Source: Phoronis australis (lineage: Eukaryota; Phoronida; Phoronidae). Taken from it: a stretch of 64,000 bases of DNA. Position numbers and translations under genes: made by a program. Positions 37,433-48,580 of this stretch are shown in pieces (position 1 is the stretch's first letter; every line of letters starts with the position of its first letter). The stretch lies in NCBI GenBank assembly GCA_002633005.1, contig NMRA01000719.1:13229-77228 (forward strand). The letters run 5' to 3'. Below the pieces are notes generated by a model that ran no database searches, was not told where the DNA came from, and saw nothing but the letters and a program-made list of their open reading frames with translations.

Positions 37433-38427
37433 CTGGAAATAAAACACATAAACCAGTAAGAGTAGAAAGACATTAACTTGAAATTATTATTTATCTATTT
37501 ACATTCAAAGTGCTTATAACACTTTAAAGTAAACCAGGCGAAAAGGTAGATTCAGCGGTTCTGATCAACAGAGCCTACTTTCTAGCATTCACACACCCCT
37601 CCCCCCACAAAAACATTTTGTAACTTAACGAAGAGAATGCAAGGACACGCGATTTTGGGGATTTCTGTACCCGGAACAAAAATCATGCTACATTTTGTTA
37701 CATAAAATACCAGTAATTTAGTCAAATTTGAATTTAGACAACTTGGGTCGAGAAACTTTAATATCCACATAAAGAGCAAGCCTAAGTATTGGACGCATAA
37801 ACAAAAATAACGGAGGTTTGCTTTTGAACAGAATACGATAACCAAAAAAAGTTTTTAACATATCAGGCTGAACTTTAGGAACAGAGGGCTGATTTTTTGG
37901 GGATTACATTGATCGCACTCGACTGTTTATGGGTCGAGGCTGCAAACTCAATAGCTAAATTTAACCATAGGCTTGTTGTTGGGGAGCTTCAAAAATGGGG
38001 TGCTGCTCACACCTGAGTGGGCTTATATCGGAAATTTTATGATAAGCATATGGGCTTGTATCACACATTTGATGAAAATCTTTAGCCTGAAGATTTGGTA
38101 AGTCTTATGTCACTTTTCGTGAAAGAGGCCTCTGGAATGTGATGCAAAGAGGTTGGGCTTATATCTGAGTAGGTAAGATGTCTCATGAGCAAGCCCATAA
38201 ATAACATTTAATCTTCGTGAGAAATAACGCCAGATTTATCATGGTAAATGGTCCAAATCAAAAGTTAAATTTTTGACCGCAAAGAAAGATTTATTTAAGC
38301 TTTAACTGATTTATTCGATTCTGCAAACTCCAACTGTCACTCATTCACATCCACAAATATTTGAAATTCCATTGGGAAACTGTAACTTAATATTTATTAC
38401 AGTCACACTTGAACAACACCAGGGGGC

Positions 38428-38694
38428 CAGTTCATGAAAGTTACTTCAAGACAGAAATTAGGTCTTCGGCTCCCACTACACAGTTGGCTTGTCTTAATAA
38501 CCAGATACTAATGAGCACATCTCACTCCAGAAATAATTTACAGAAATTATCTCAGTAATTAGCAGTACGTGCACATTCTCACAGAGACTTTGCAGTTTGT
38601 TCAATGGATATTTAATTATTTTTCAGTAATAGTTGTGCGGAGGGCGAGACCAAATTTCTGTCTCAAGTCTTCTAAGGCCTTTTCATGAAACAGA
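38428..38694. mobile_element. MITE family D, copy in CD109-like intron 2
   Basis: Left CCAGTTCATGAAAGTTACTT and AAGACAGAAATTAGGTCT; right GCGAGACCAAATTTCTGTCT and TTTCATGAAACAG. Ends are inverted repeats of about 35 bp. About 267 bp, the same length as the copy after the GPCR. Confidence 0.8.
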
Positions 38695-38955
38695 CAGGAG
38701 GGCCTGAGACCAGTGACTAAGCACAACACTTGAAGATTGAAAGTTTATTATGTAAATGAACAGTCAGTTTTCAACTCAAGTCTCACATACAGTTTGATGG
38801 TACAGCCCCCTGTAACTAAAGTAAAATTTAAATTCAAATGGCTTCACAGAAAGTTCCTTGATTAAAGGGTAGAAATCAGTTATTTCTAACTCGGGAAAGC
38901 AATGTATGGTTACCATGGCAACAAAATATTAAACAGCAACAAGTTCAAAACATAC

Positions 38956-39116
38956 TTGCGTCTAGCCTCATAGATCTCGACACAACTGTTGTTTTCGTGT
39001 TGGAAAGTATAGTAACCACAGCTGTTGTTTCTGTCCCCAATTGTCCCATGAGGCGCAGTTGGGCGTTACATGCGATGCCAACGCGGCAAACTTTAGGCGA
39101 TGTCAATACATACGTT
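38956..39116 (-). CDS. CD109: CD109-like exon 2: MG1 domain, first part
   Basis: The acceptor is TCCACTTCCAG and the donor GTATGT; phase in is 2, phase out 1. It encodes TYVLTSPKVCRVG, matching the Y-x-V-T-A-P-K-x-x-R-x-G opening of MG1 in this superfamily, then TETTAVVTILSNTKTTVV, the second and third MG1 strands. Two cysteines in the first 20 residues are unusual for MG1. The 161 nt fit the phases of both neighbouring exons. Confidence 0.86.
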
Positions 39117-39393
39117 CTGGAAGTGGACCACGATAAAAGAATTAGATATTTTTAGATGTGCTTCAGCGAGGATAAAATGTGCAACTTACACATGGTAAGA
39201 CGAGGCAGGGCTTATTCCCAGCATGATCCTCAAGGGTCAAGTTAAAACGGCAGTTAATATAAAACTAGTGATAATAAGGTGACAAGTAAAATCTTCCTGC
39301 CGAGAATAAAAGGGGGCCAAGTCAAGGAAAGTAGAAATGGCCAGCTGGTTTCCTTTTGAAGCCCTTATGGCCACCAATCTCGGCAATTAAAAG

Positions 39394-39488
39394 TCTGATA
39401 TAACGTGCCCGTATTTTGAGAACCAGTTTGATGCCCATTATTCAGTGGAACAAACTGGTTCTCAAAATTCGGGCATGTTATATCTGAC
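39394..39488. repeat. Palindromic hairpin, copy 1
   Basis: TCTGATATAACGTGCCCG and TTTTGAGAACCAGTTT pair with AAACTGGTTCTCAAAATTC and GGGCATGTTATATCTGA around a loop of about 20 bases (GATGCCCATTATTCAGTGGA). Stem about 37 bp with few mismatches. In CD109-like intron 1. Confidence 0.85.
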
Positions 39489-39794
39489 CCCAGTCCCTTC
39501 TAAAACATCAGAGAGGGCGTACCATTCAATCACACCAGAAACACAAAAATTAGGTATCAAATAAAACTGTTGTATGCAAGAAAATAAGAAAATCTGGTTT
39601 CGCACTGCACATGTCCATATCTCATGGCAACACTCAACGGGGGGGCGGGGAGGGGAGGAATTCTGGGAGGAATAAAATCATTTTAGTCTCAGTTTTCTCA
39701 CGCAAATTGGATGTTTGAAGTTAACTATTTTGGAACATAACACTTGACACACATCGGGCTATAGTTTAAGTATTTTGCAAACATCTCCAAGCTT

Positions 39795-40335
39795 GGATTT
39801 ATGAAAGCAAAACAAAGAAGTAAAACTCTCTCTGCCTGTTGCATGTACAGATGTGTCAATGGCTTGGCTCCAGCATATCACAGCCGCAACCAAGACCGGC
39901 AAAGAGATATTTTTTTTATGCTGCTGCTGCGATATGGAACTCTCTTAGAACAGAAATTAAACGGTCCGAATCAATTAATATTTTCAAATTTAATATTAAA
40001 AAGTGGCTGTAATTTACTTACCCATTCTTACACCTTACCTGTCTTAATTATGTCATTTTTCATTACTGTAAATACTCTCATTATTTAGTATCATCTCTTT
40101 ATTTATTTCATCTCAGTCTCTTAGACAAATTTTCGTCATCCTTCGTCATTTATTTATTATCTAAATTCTCAATCTATTATAATTGTTACTTTGTTAGATG
40201 TATTTAATTATTGTTTCACTACTTTATTGTATTATATTACTGTTTTATATTTTGTTGTTCAGGGCCCTCTTGGAAAGCAGTGCTGTCATTGAAGAGGCCA
40301 CCCTCATTTTAAATATTACAATAAGTAAAATCTGA
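39795..40335 (+). mobile_element. LINE (non-LTR retrotransposon) 3' fragment, broken
   Basis: One frame gives YRCVNGLAPAYHS, typical of the reverse-transcriptase C-terminal region of CR1/Jockey-like LINEs. After a frameshift another frame gives AAAIWNSLRTEIKRSESINI and FKFNIKKWL, the usual terminal motif. An AT-rich 3' UTR follows and ends with a stem (GGGCCCTCTTGGAAAGCAG and TGAAGAGGCCACCCT). Truncated at 5'; not functional. Confidence 0.75.
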
Positions 40336-40516
40336 GAGGACTGAGACGGAATTATGAAAGGAGCACTTCTTGAAGGAACTGCTTGGCACCACGCCAATTT
40401 TTGGACTGTAAGATAGTGGAATTGTAACTTGACGGGTTTAAAATAAAAATCTATCGAATTGAATTCAAGCCTGTTTAGATGATTCAGTACTTTTAAAACG
40501 ATCGTTCCGAAGGTGG

Positions 40517-40690
40517 CGGGGTTCCTGAAGTTTGCAAACATGGGAAGAATATAAAGTGACAAAGATTTCAAGTATTATATTTTGAAGTAAATACATCACC
40601 CGGGAAAATAATTTGTTACTTGTTGTTATAATTCACATTGCCAAACCACTGTCTCGGAGGCCGTCGATGCACTTGTTGTTATCGTCAATC
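40517..40690 (+). repeat. Segment shared with the element at 48.6-50.9 kb
   Basis: GTTTGCAAACATGGGAAG, TTCAAGTATTATATTTTG, ACCCGGGAAAATAATTTG and TTCACATTGCCAAACC match 50,545-50,665 in order. Probably a fragment of the same transposon family. Confidence 0.7.
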
Positions 40691-42515
40691 TTTGTCGCTA
40701 ATAACTCGTATAGTTCGTACGGCTAATTTTGTCTCAATTAGTACACGAAGCTCTCATTAAGGGAAAAATAGTTCGTACACTAGTGTACACGCTAATAGAG
40801 AAAACACCAAATATGTCTAAATGCGAAACTGGGGCAAGACCAAAGGGATCATCTCTATTTCGCTTGCGCAAAAAACGCTTATATCTTGTGCCTTGTATTT
40901 TAACTTTAACCCTAACCATCATTTATTTTGTCAGAAAATTCTCAGAATCCTACACACAGTGATTAACATGATTGTGCGTCACGTAGTGCCAAGATTGTAA
41001 ACTTCGCCTGACTTTTGGCGCTTCTATGTATCTTTGTAATAGCATACGTCAACCCTTCTGTAATTCTGGTGAAAACTAGAGGTATTTTTTGAAAGATCGA
41101 AAGGTCTCATGTATACATCTTTCTATCCGCCATTCAAAGAAGTCTGCCATTCAGTGATTACCCGGTCAGTCTCCACTGAGGTGTTGAGAACGTCAGTAAT
41201 GCTAGGACCTCGCTAAAAAGCAAGTATTTGCGAGATTACGCGAGATATTGCCGTGTATTTCAAATGAGAACATGACAATTCGCTAGATTTTTCTAGTCAC
41301 AAGACAGCTACTGAACTCTGCCCAGGTATCACAATGGTGTGCAGCACTTAGCAAAATGGGGGATAACTCTACTGCAGAGGGTGAATGACATAGTCTATAT
41401 ATTTGGCATGTCAGTCGTCATTGAAAATCAAAGCATTCACATAACAATTACATGCTGGGTGAATTAAGCTAAAACTTGACAGCTTCAATGTGAATGGTCA
41501 TGTATGTCTTTTTAATGACCCGAATAACCAGTGTTGATTTACATGCAAAACAACAACTAGCCACATGATAAACAAGAAAGTCTTGGGAAATCCCTGAGAT
41601 GGCAGAATACACTTTCAACAATCACTCTCAACTGAAAATAACGAAAAATCCAATCTGGCTTATTGCAGTTAACCGAAAACTAATCAATGTCATTTGCAGC
41701 AAACATTATCGATTGCGGAGTCAGGTGTTCCTTGAAACTACAATTATGTATGTCATATAGTATGAGACTGACACCGTCACCGACTAATGAGTCCAAAATT
41801 AGAGATCCTCTCGAGAAAAAGGAACTCTACACATAATGAGACTTAATTCACATTTCCAATAAACTCGTTCCATGACCAAACGAAGTTGCTGAACAGAAAA
41901 GCCTTTGGCAGAGACCAGTATTCATCTAGGGACACTAGACTGTCATTCCTCCGATTAATAACTAGTACATTAGTTGCCAGGGCAACTGGGATGTGACACA
42001 ATAGTGAAACACAAGCAGACAATTCATTGTGGAAAACCTTTGAAAAATCGTACACTGCCTATTTCCGCGATTACTGTTATGCAGAATTTCCAACTGAAGG
42101 TTAAAGTACTTTTAGTATCGGGATTTTCCGTATATAAGTCCACCCGATGAAACGCCCATGGGCGTTTATTCAGAAAATTATGCCCACTAAACACCCATGG
42201 CCGTTTTTGGTGTTACAACTTCTGGTGTCAAGTGTGCAGATAGTGGGGGTTTATTTGTAAAATTTCCTCATAAAAGCCCAGTCATTGTCAAGCTTTTGTC
42301 ACAAATTCAGTTTTGTAGAGCATTTATCATTTACAAAACCGAACAAGGTACTGTGCATTTATTAACGTAAAATTTAAAAACAGTTTAAGTAAAAAATGTC
42401 AATGTCAGCAAAACTATGACCTCCCGTTTACATGATGCCCTTTTCCGAATAAACACCTGCGAGTTTATTTGGTGCAACTAAAACACCTGAAAATTTTCAT
42501 TTTCCAAATACACGC

Positions 42516-44022
42516 CCATAGACCTAATTCACGCCGACAGGAGGCGTATTCCAAAACGAGGCTCGCTATGATAGCTCAGTTGGCTTATCGGCATAGTGTA
42601 TTCCGCATTGCTTGAACGGCTGAAAAAATACGAACTCTCAACTGTCTGTTTAACAATCCCTAAGGAGGTTGAGATTCGGAAGCGTTGGGCCGTTGCCATA
42701 TGCCGCCACGATGAAAAATATGGCCGTATAAAATTTATGAATGTTTTTGAAAAGTTAGATCATATTTTGATTGTCGCATCTCGGTTGTCAAGCATCATAG
42801 CAATTACAACCGTAGAAACTTCGGTCACAGCCAGGCTGTGTTTTCATGACTACGAGTTGAAACATGATGCATTTTGTTTCCAAAAAGGACAGGGCCTCCA
42901 ATCCCTCGATTTTGGGGCCAAGTATCGGCCCTATTCCCCTCTCAAAAATATTTGAAAAATCACGCGAAATTCGGAAATTCCCCCCACGAGCCCTAAAAAT
43001 TCCCCTAGTGATTGAAAATTTCTCTCTGGAGTTCAAATCACCTGTAACCACACAGGTGACAATTTGAGCTTGCAACAGGCCATGCTATTGATGGTGATAG
43101 GGAGGTAGATTTTTTCCATCACTTGGTGAAAAAATTCCCCTCTCAGAAGGCACAGACGCCTTTCCCCTCGGATGAGCGAGGCCCATGAAGAAACATGATA
43201 ACTATGCTTGCTCTGTCCAGTTAACTGAAACTGAGATCTAAAACAAGGTTATGCTTTGGACGAACGAATTTGGTGTTTTAATTTTGAAATTCAACTTGGT
43301 CCAGAAGATATTTGAAACCTAAGTTAACACATGAAATATCACAGAATTATTAAAACCAAGAAAGCAGAATTGATTGTCAAATAATTTTTATTTTCAATTA
43401 CGAGCCTGGTTTTTTATTTTAATAAAAAATATATTTAATAACATCAATTATTCTTTCAGATCAATGACAAATCAACTGTTAGTCCCGGTAGTCCCTACAT
43501 CACCAGGACCTAGGTTATAAGTTTGATGTTAATATTCTTTATCAACAAATTCAACCAGATGAGACTAATTGCACATGACACCAAAATGCAATGAGACACC
43601 ACTGTCGAATATATTTTCAACTCATCAACAATACAAGCAGATGACCTGGTTCATGTAGAAAGCATTTTTATCAACAATTCACAACAAGAAACGTAACCCT
43701 GCATTCAGCATAATACCTAATCTGTAACACTACGATCGCAGCAGTTTGGTCATATTTACTTTTCATGTTTTGAACCTAGTTTTCCAAAAAAATTTATACC
43801 TATTCGTCTGACAACTCTTTGGTGCATTGACTTGTTCTCTAATGACAATGTATTTTTCTACGTCTCCATCTGTGGTTAATTATCGACACATTTTAAAGAC
43901 TTAATGTCAAGCTTGGACTCGAAAGACCGGCCATTTAACTCACGCAATGTCATCTTCCGCTTTGTTTATCGCAGTGAGCCTCGCTTTGGATTTTAATTCC
44001 ACCGCGTGAATTAGGTCTATGG
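42516..44022. mobile_element. 1.5 kb element with 19-bp perfect terminal inverted repeats
   Basis: Left CCATAGACCTAATTCACGC; right is its exact reverse complement (44004-44022). An inner imperfect part continues (ATTCCAAAACGAGGCTCGCT against inverted AATCCAAAGCGAGGCTCACT), so the TIR is about 50 bp. A TAGCTCAGTTGG A-box-like motif lies at about 42571. No transposase frame; a 119-codon frame at 42596-42955 has no recognised domain. Non-autonomous DNA transposon. Confidence 0.75.
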
Positions 44023-44921
44023 ACTTATCTACGGAAAATCACGGAAATGAGTATTAGGCCTCCATAGACTTTGCCATTATGGTTTTCTCTAGGTCCTGAA
44101 CATTTTTCTGAAGTGTCAAAATCTGTCACGACATTTTGAAAATCAGCCGGGCAAACATGAGGGTCAAAGGAAGCGAATTCTCACTAGACAGTATTCCCAT
44201 AAATCGGACAAATGCCTGAACTAAAGAGAAATCAATCAGACATTCAGAAAACAAATCAGACCCAGCACAACGGCCGACACTTGACAAAATCGTTCCTCAC
44301 AACCACGAGGATGGTGATGGCTTCGCCAAAATTAAAGTCACAGGCAATGTGCACTTAGATGCACAATTTTAGAGTTGGCCAAACCCAATAAACCCTGAAA
44401 TGTTTTCTTGGGTTGGCAACGATTTCGATGTTCTTGTTAGTAACAGAAATATACTCACAGTAAGGGATATTATGGTTTCATGAGAGCAAAAGTCCCAATG
44501 CGATTTTAGTTTTTTTAGCTAACTAAGCAGGGTGAACTGCAGGTTTAGGTTACAAATCTCTTTGTACCGCTAATCTCTAGTCAGAAAATTTTGCTTTAGG
44601 CCAGAATCTGTATGAGAACCTCAACCCAAACATAATAAGTGCCGTTCCTCCGAGTGAAAATTACCTGAAATATTCCCAGTTGTTTTCAGGCAAATTTTTA
44701 AAGTTTAGTTGGAAGATTGCGCATTGAGGCACAGATTTCCTGGGATTCTGAGTTCCTCCAAATTTCGCAAAATTAATTCCAGGGAAAATTGTCGATAGGG
44801 GCAAGAGAAAATTTGCATGGTACACAACAGAAAATAAAAATTACCAGTGACATTTCTCACTTTCTGAAATACATGGAAATGCTTGACAAGCTACAAACGC
44901 ACCAACTGATACAGCTTACTG

Positions 44922-44988
44922 GGTATGAGCAATTCATGAAAGCTGTGAAATATGTTAAAAACACATTTCACAGCTTGCGTTCATACCG
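44922..44988. other. Hairpin
   Basis: GGTATGAGC and AGCTGTGAAATATGTT pair with ACACATTTCACAGCT and GCGTTCATACC, loop AAAA. A 14-bp inner stem plus outer pairing. Meaning unknown. Confidence 0.5.
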
Positions 44989-45589
44989 ATAAGGGCAATC
45001 AGTCTAGTTAATCAACAAAACAAAATGATAGACCAGATAGCACTTGACAAGATCTATTCCCATACTACCAAATTTCAGACAGTTTTGTCATGGGACACTG
45101 GATATAAGGTACAAACAAAAACTAAACAAAATCAGGCCACTAAATATCAGCACAGCACATGTTGCGTGTGAATTTCATGAAGATAGGAAAAGAAAGGCAA
45201 CATGTAGCAAGCAAACTGTGAAGCTCATCACTTTAAATATTTGCAGAAATAACTTCAGATTTGAGAATATTGATTACTTAGCATGAACAAATACAGAGAA
45301 GATTTCAAAGTGGAATATCAGATAGTTTTACGGCTCAAAAGCAAATAATTATGGTAAAATTTTGCCAATTTAGGGTAGACGTTGAGCATAGTATTTTCTC
45401 ACTTTCTTCATCAATCATGCATAGAAAGTACAATAGCTGCCAATAGACATTAGTAAAAAATTGTGATCATTCAAACATCTAATATCGGCAGTTAATCAAG
45501 AAAACCGTTTGTCAAATAGAAAAAGCACATTGCATTGGCAAGAATATGCGCGGTTGAGGACAGTAGGCCTCAGCTCATCATTATTTTAC

Positions 45590-45780
45590 TCAATTTTATC
45601 TTATTTATTCATCTAATTGTACATATTAACTAATTTTTATAACTAATTTATTTTATTCATTAATCTTTTCAATCTACTTGTACATAGCCCTCTGTATTTT
45701 ACTTCATGTAATTATTTCTGACTGGGCTCACTTGAAAATCAGTGTCTTCACTGAGGTCCCCCAGTCCGGTGAGGACATGA
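45590..45780 (+). mobile_element. LINE 3' UTR tail
   Basis: An AT-rich run of the same style as the 40.1-40.3 kb tail ends with GGGCTCACTTGAAAATCAG, then TCACTGAGGTCCCCCAG, the stem-loop typical of CR1-like 3' ends. No coding part kept. Confidence 0.55.
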
Positions 45781-47813
45781 CCCAGAGCAAAGGACATGCA
45801 TCTGTGCCTTTGTGTGGAACTTAGGCGTACGTGCATTGATGAAAAATACTCGACGAGAGTGCTCAGCACAGCATATTTGTCACTGGTATACCCAGATTTG
45901 GGCTTTTAAGAAGTGGCACCCGTATAAGTGGCACTATTTTCTTCTTGTATTTTTCCATTTTTCCATTCCAATTTTTGATTGTTTCACTTGCAATTCACAG
46001 TCCACAGGAGTGCTGGTCACCGGGACATCGTAATCTTAGTGTCTTCTGCAGCGCATTTAACGATGGCTGAGTTGTTGAAATTGACACTTAAAAGTCTAAA
46101 GTCTCTCATACTATGCAACAAATAATTTAATTCTTCAAAAGAACCATTCTTTTCTAGCAGTTTTCAATGCCAAATGGGTCACATCTGAAGCCGAAGTCAC
46201 AGGTGACATTTTGTGGCTGTCGGACCTCGTTTTTCCATATCTAGGGCACATAATCTGAGTGCCAAAGAGCAAATTCGAATTGCCCAATGATGTAATTCCT
46301 AGCTTCTGGAATACATATGTCGGTTCTAGAAAGCCAATTTAACTTTTGCATCAGCAACTAGCTTTACCGTAACTGGAAATTCTGTGAACTTCAAGTATTT
46401 GTAATTCAATTTCAAAGGTCACGGGTGACAAGGGGACTCTCAGGCTCAGCCCACACCTCGATTTTCAAGCTCCCCAAGGTTTGATCACCGTTCATCCGCA
46501 TGTTTAAATGATAATTACTAAGAAGACGCGTGATTTCTCAAAACGAGCTTTGGAGACGCTGGACACAGCAAACAGACGACTAAACGAAAACAAAAAACTA
46601 ACGTCCGATACCCGTACTAGTGATACAACTTTCTACTTGTATTTTACTTTTTCCACTCGCAGTTTCGGGCGTTTACTCGCTTATGTTGAGCCCTGCTTGA
46701 CTAAAAAATTCTTCAAAAAATGGCACGAATGTGAACTGAAGGCTTATATCAGTGTACACAGTGGAGCATCAACAGCCGAGCGCATTGGCACACCGCTTAT
46801 CCTAATGTGAACTCGCAAAAGTACCAGGTCGCAAAATGGGAAATGAGAGGTTGCCAAAACGAGGAAACATCGTATGACAGGGGCTCATCTAGCCACCATC
46901 ATTAGGACGGTTACTTTTAAAAAATGGCAGCTAGGATGACACAGGCAAGAAAGAAAAAAGATATCCTGTTTCAAGACAACCCAGGTAAAAACGATGGCTA
47001 AACAACAAATTTTCAAATTTCTGATTGACAAATTCTATCAAAACCTACAATTCGTTGTAGTGCAATATTAGTATTCAGACATATATCGACACCACAGTTT
47101 ATTATTTTTACCATAAATGTCACAGTGAAATTGGCATACGCTGGCAGTCACATTTTTCGGGGGAAACACCTCCCTGTCCTGTGGTGTCGGGGTGACCTCA
47201 TCTTCGCATATGCTGAGTGTCAATCTCCCAAATTTGGACCACACTTTTCAAACCTAAGACCAGTCTCTGCGAAAGCCCAACCCCTTCCAAATGATGTTGG
47301 CAAAAAACGAAAATGAAATAAACCAAATACCTGAAGTGGAAAACTGGCAAACTCAGCAAAATTTATGTCTGCCGGTTCATCCAAACAGAAAATTACGAGT
47401 GCAGTGACGACTAATTTCCCCCTCTTGGATCACATATCCTGCACAGGCTCACCTGACTAAGGCAGAATATGCAGACGATCAGCACATGTTAACAACACAA
47501 GCCTCAAACAATAGATCCCTTCCGATTTTGCCGAACAATTCCGACTTGGGGCTTGTTGCTCCATGTACTATTTTGAGTGTGACATCATGGCGACCTAGGA
47601 TTCTTACCAGGTCACAAACTGAGCTCTGAATTGCAAGCTTTAACTCTTTCAATGCCAGTTTTTTATACCTCCATTTCCTACTGTCACATAAATTCCTATA
47701 ACATAGGGTGCAATCACTAACAACACTCTCAAATTAATTGTTAACAGTTGGAATGTTCAGGGCAAAATGCATACACATTGTTTTATGATATTCTAAGCTA
47801 TGGCAGAAGTAGT

Positions 47814-47900
47814 TGGATATAACAAGCCCGCATTTTGAGAACCCGAGTTTCTCCACTGAATAACGACCAACAAAGTGGTGCTCAAAATGCAGGACCCCTG
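47814..47900. repeat. Palindromic hairpin, copy 2 (worn)
   Basis: GGATATAACAAGCCCG, CATTTTGAGAACCCGAGTTT, CTCCACTGAATAACG, then CAAAGTGGTGCTCAAAATGC. Same plan as the copy at 39394, with a more diverged right arm. Confidence 0.7.
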
Positions 47901-47925
47901 GTGAGAGGTGTCTCAGAGGGCAATA

Positions 47926-48026
47926 GTCAGACATAACGCGCCGCATTTTGAGAACCAGTTTTCTCTACTGAAAAATGGCCATCAAACTGTCTGGTTCTCA
48001 ATGTGTAGGCAGGTTACATCTGACTA
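47926..48026. repeat. Palindromic hairpin, copy 3
   Basis: AGTCAGACATAACGCG, GCATTTTGAGAACCAGTTTT, CTCTACTGAAAAATGG, then CAAACTGTCTGGTTCTCA and AGGTTACATCTGACTA. It begins only 26 bp after copy 2 ends. Confidence 0.75.
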
Positions 48027-48580
48027 CCACCACGACACCATATGTTGAAGCTGGAGGTAGAGTATACAAGATTTCAGGTGAGAGAACACTATCAACAAGA
48101 GTCATATCCTGCTGGGCCCCAAGACACAACTGGTGGCATATTTGACATTTTCCGGGCAACTTGCGTGTGCACTCAACATAAGTGTTTACCATTCTGTGCT
48201 TGAGTACATTATGGTTCATGAAAATGAGTTGGAAGTCCAAGTTTGCATTTGATGACCATTAGATTCGAGCAAAACTTGATTAAAAACTGAAGACTTTGAT
48301 TAAAAACTTGAAATTTCGAGTTTAGATTCGAACTTTTACGGTAAAGTCGTGCTATTTTCGGACAGCCCGTCATTTGGGAACAAGAATAAATACTTTCAAA
48401 ATGAATTGTCCGTAAGTCCACGAAATTCGCACAAGGTCCAAAAAAACTGACCCTCAAATTTCGGACAATGTCAGCAACATCATATTTCTGTCCGCAAATT
48501 TCGGACAAGGAAAATGTTAGAAAGGCCAATTTCGGATTGACGCAACTTTCATGCCGATAAAGTGTTCAGTGGACGATTAC

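Noticed and set aside
42596-43075. Frames of 95-119 codons inside the 1.5 kb TIR element
   Set aside because: No recognisable transposase or other domain; overlapping frames on both strands.
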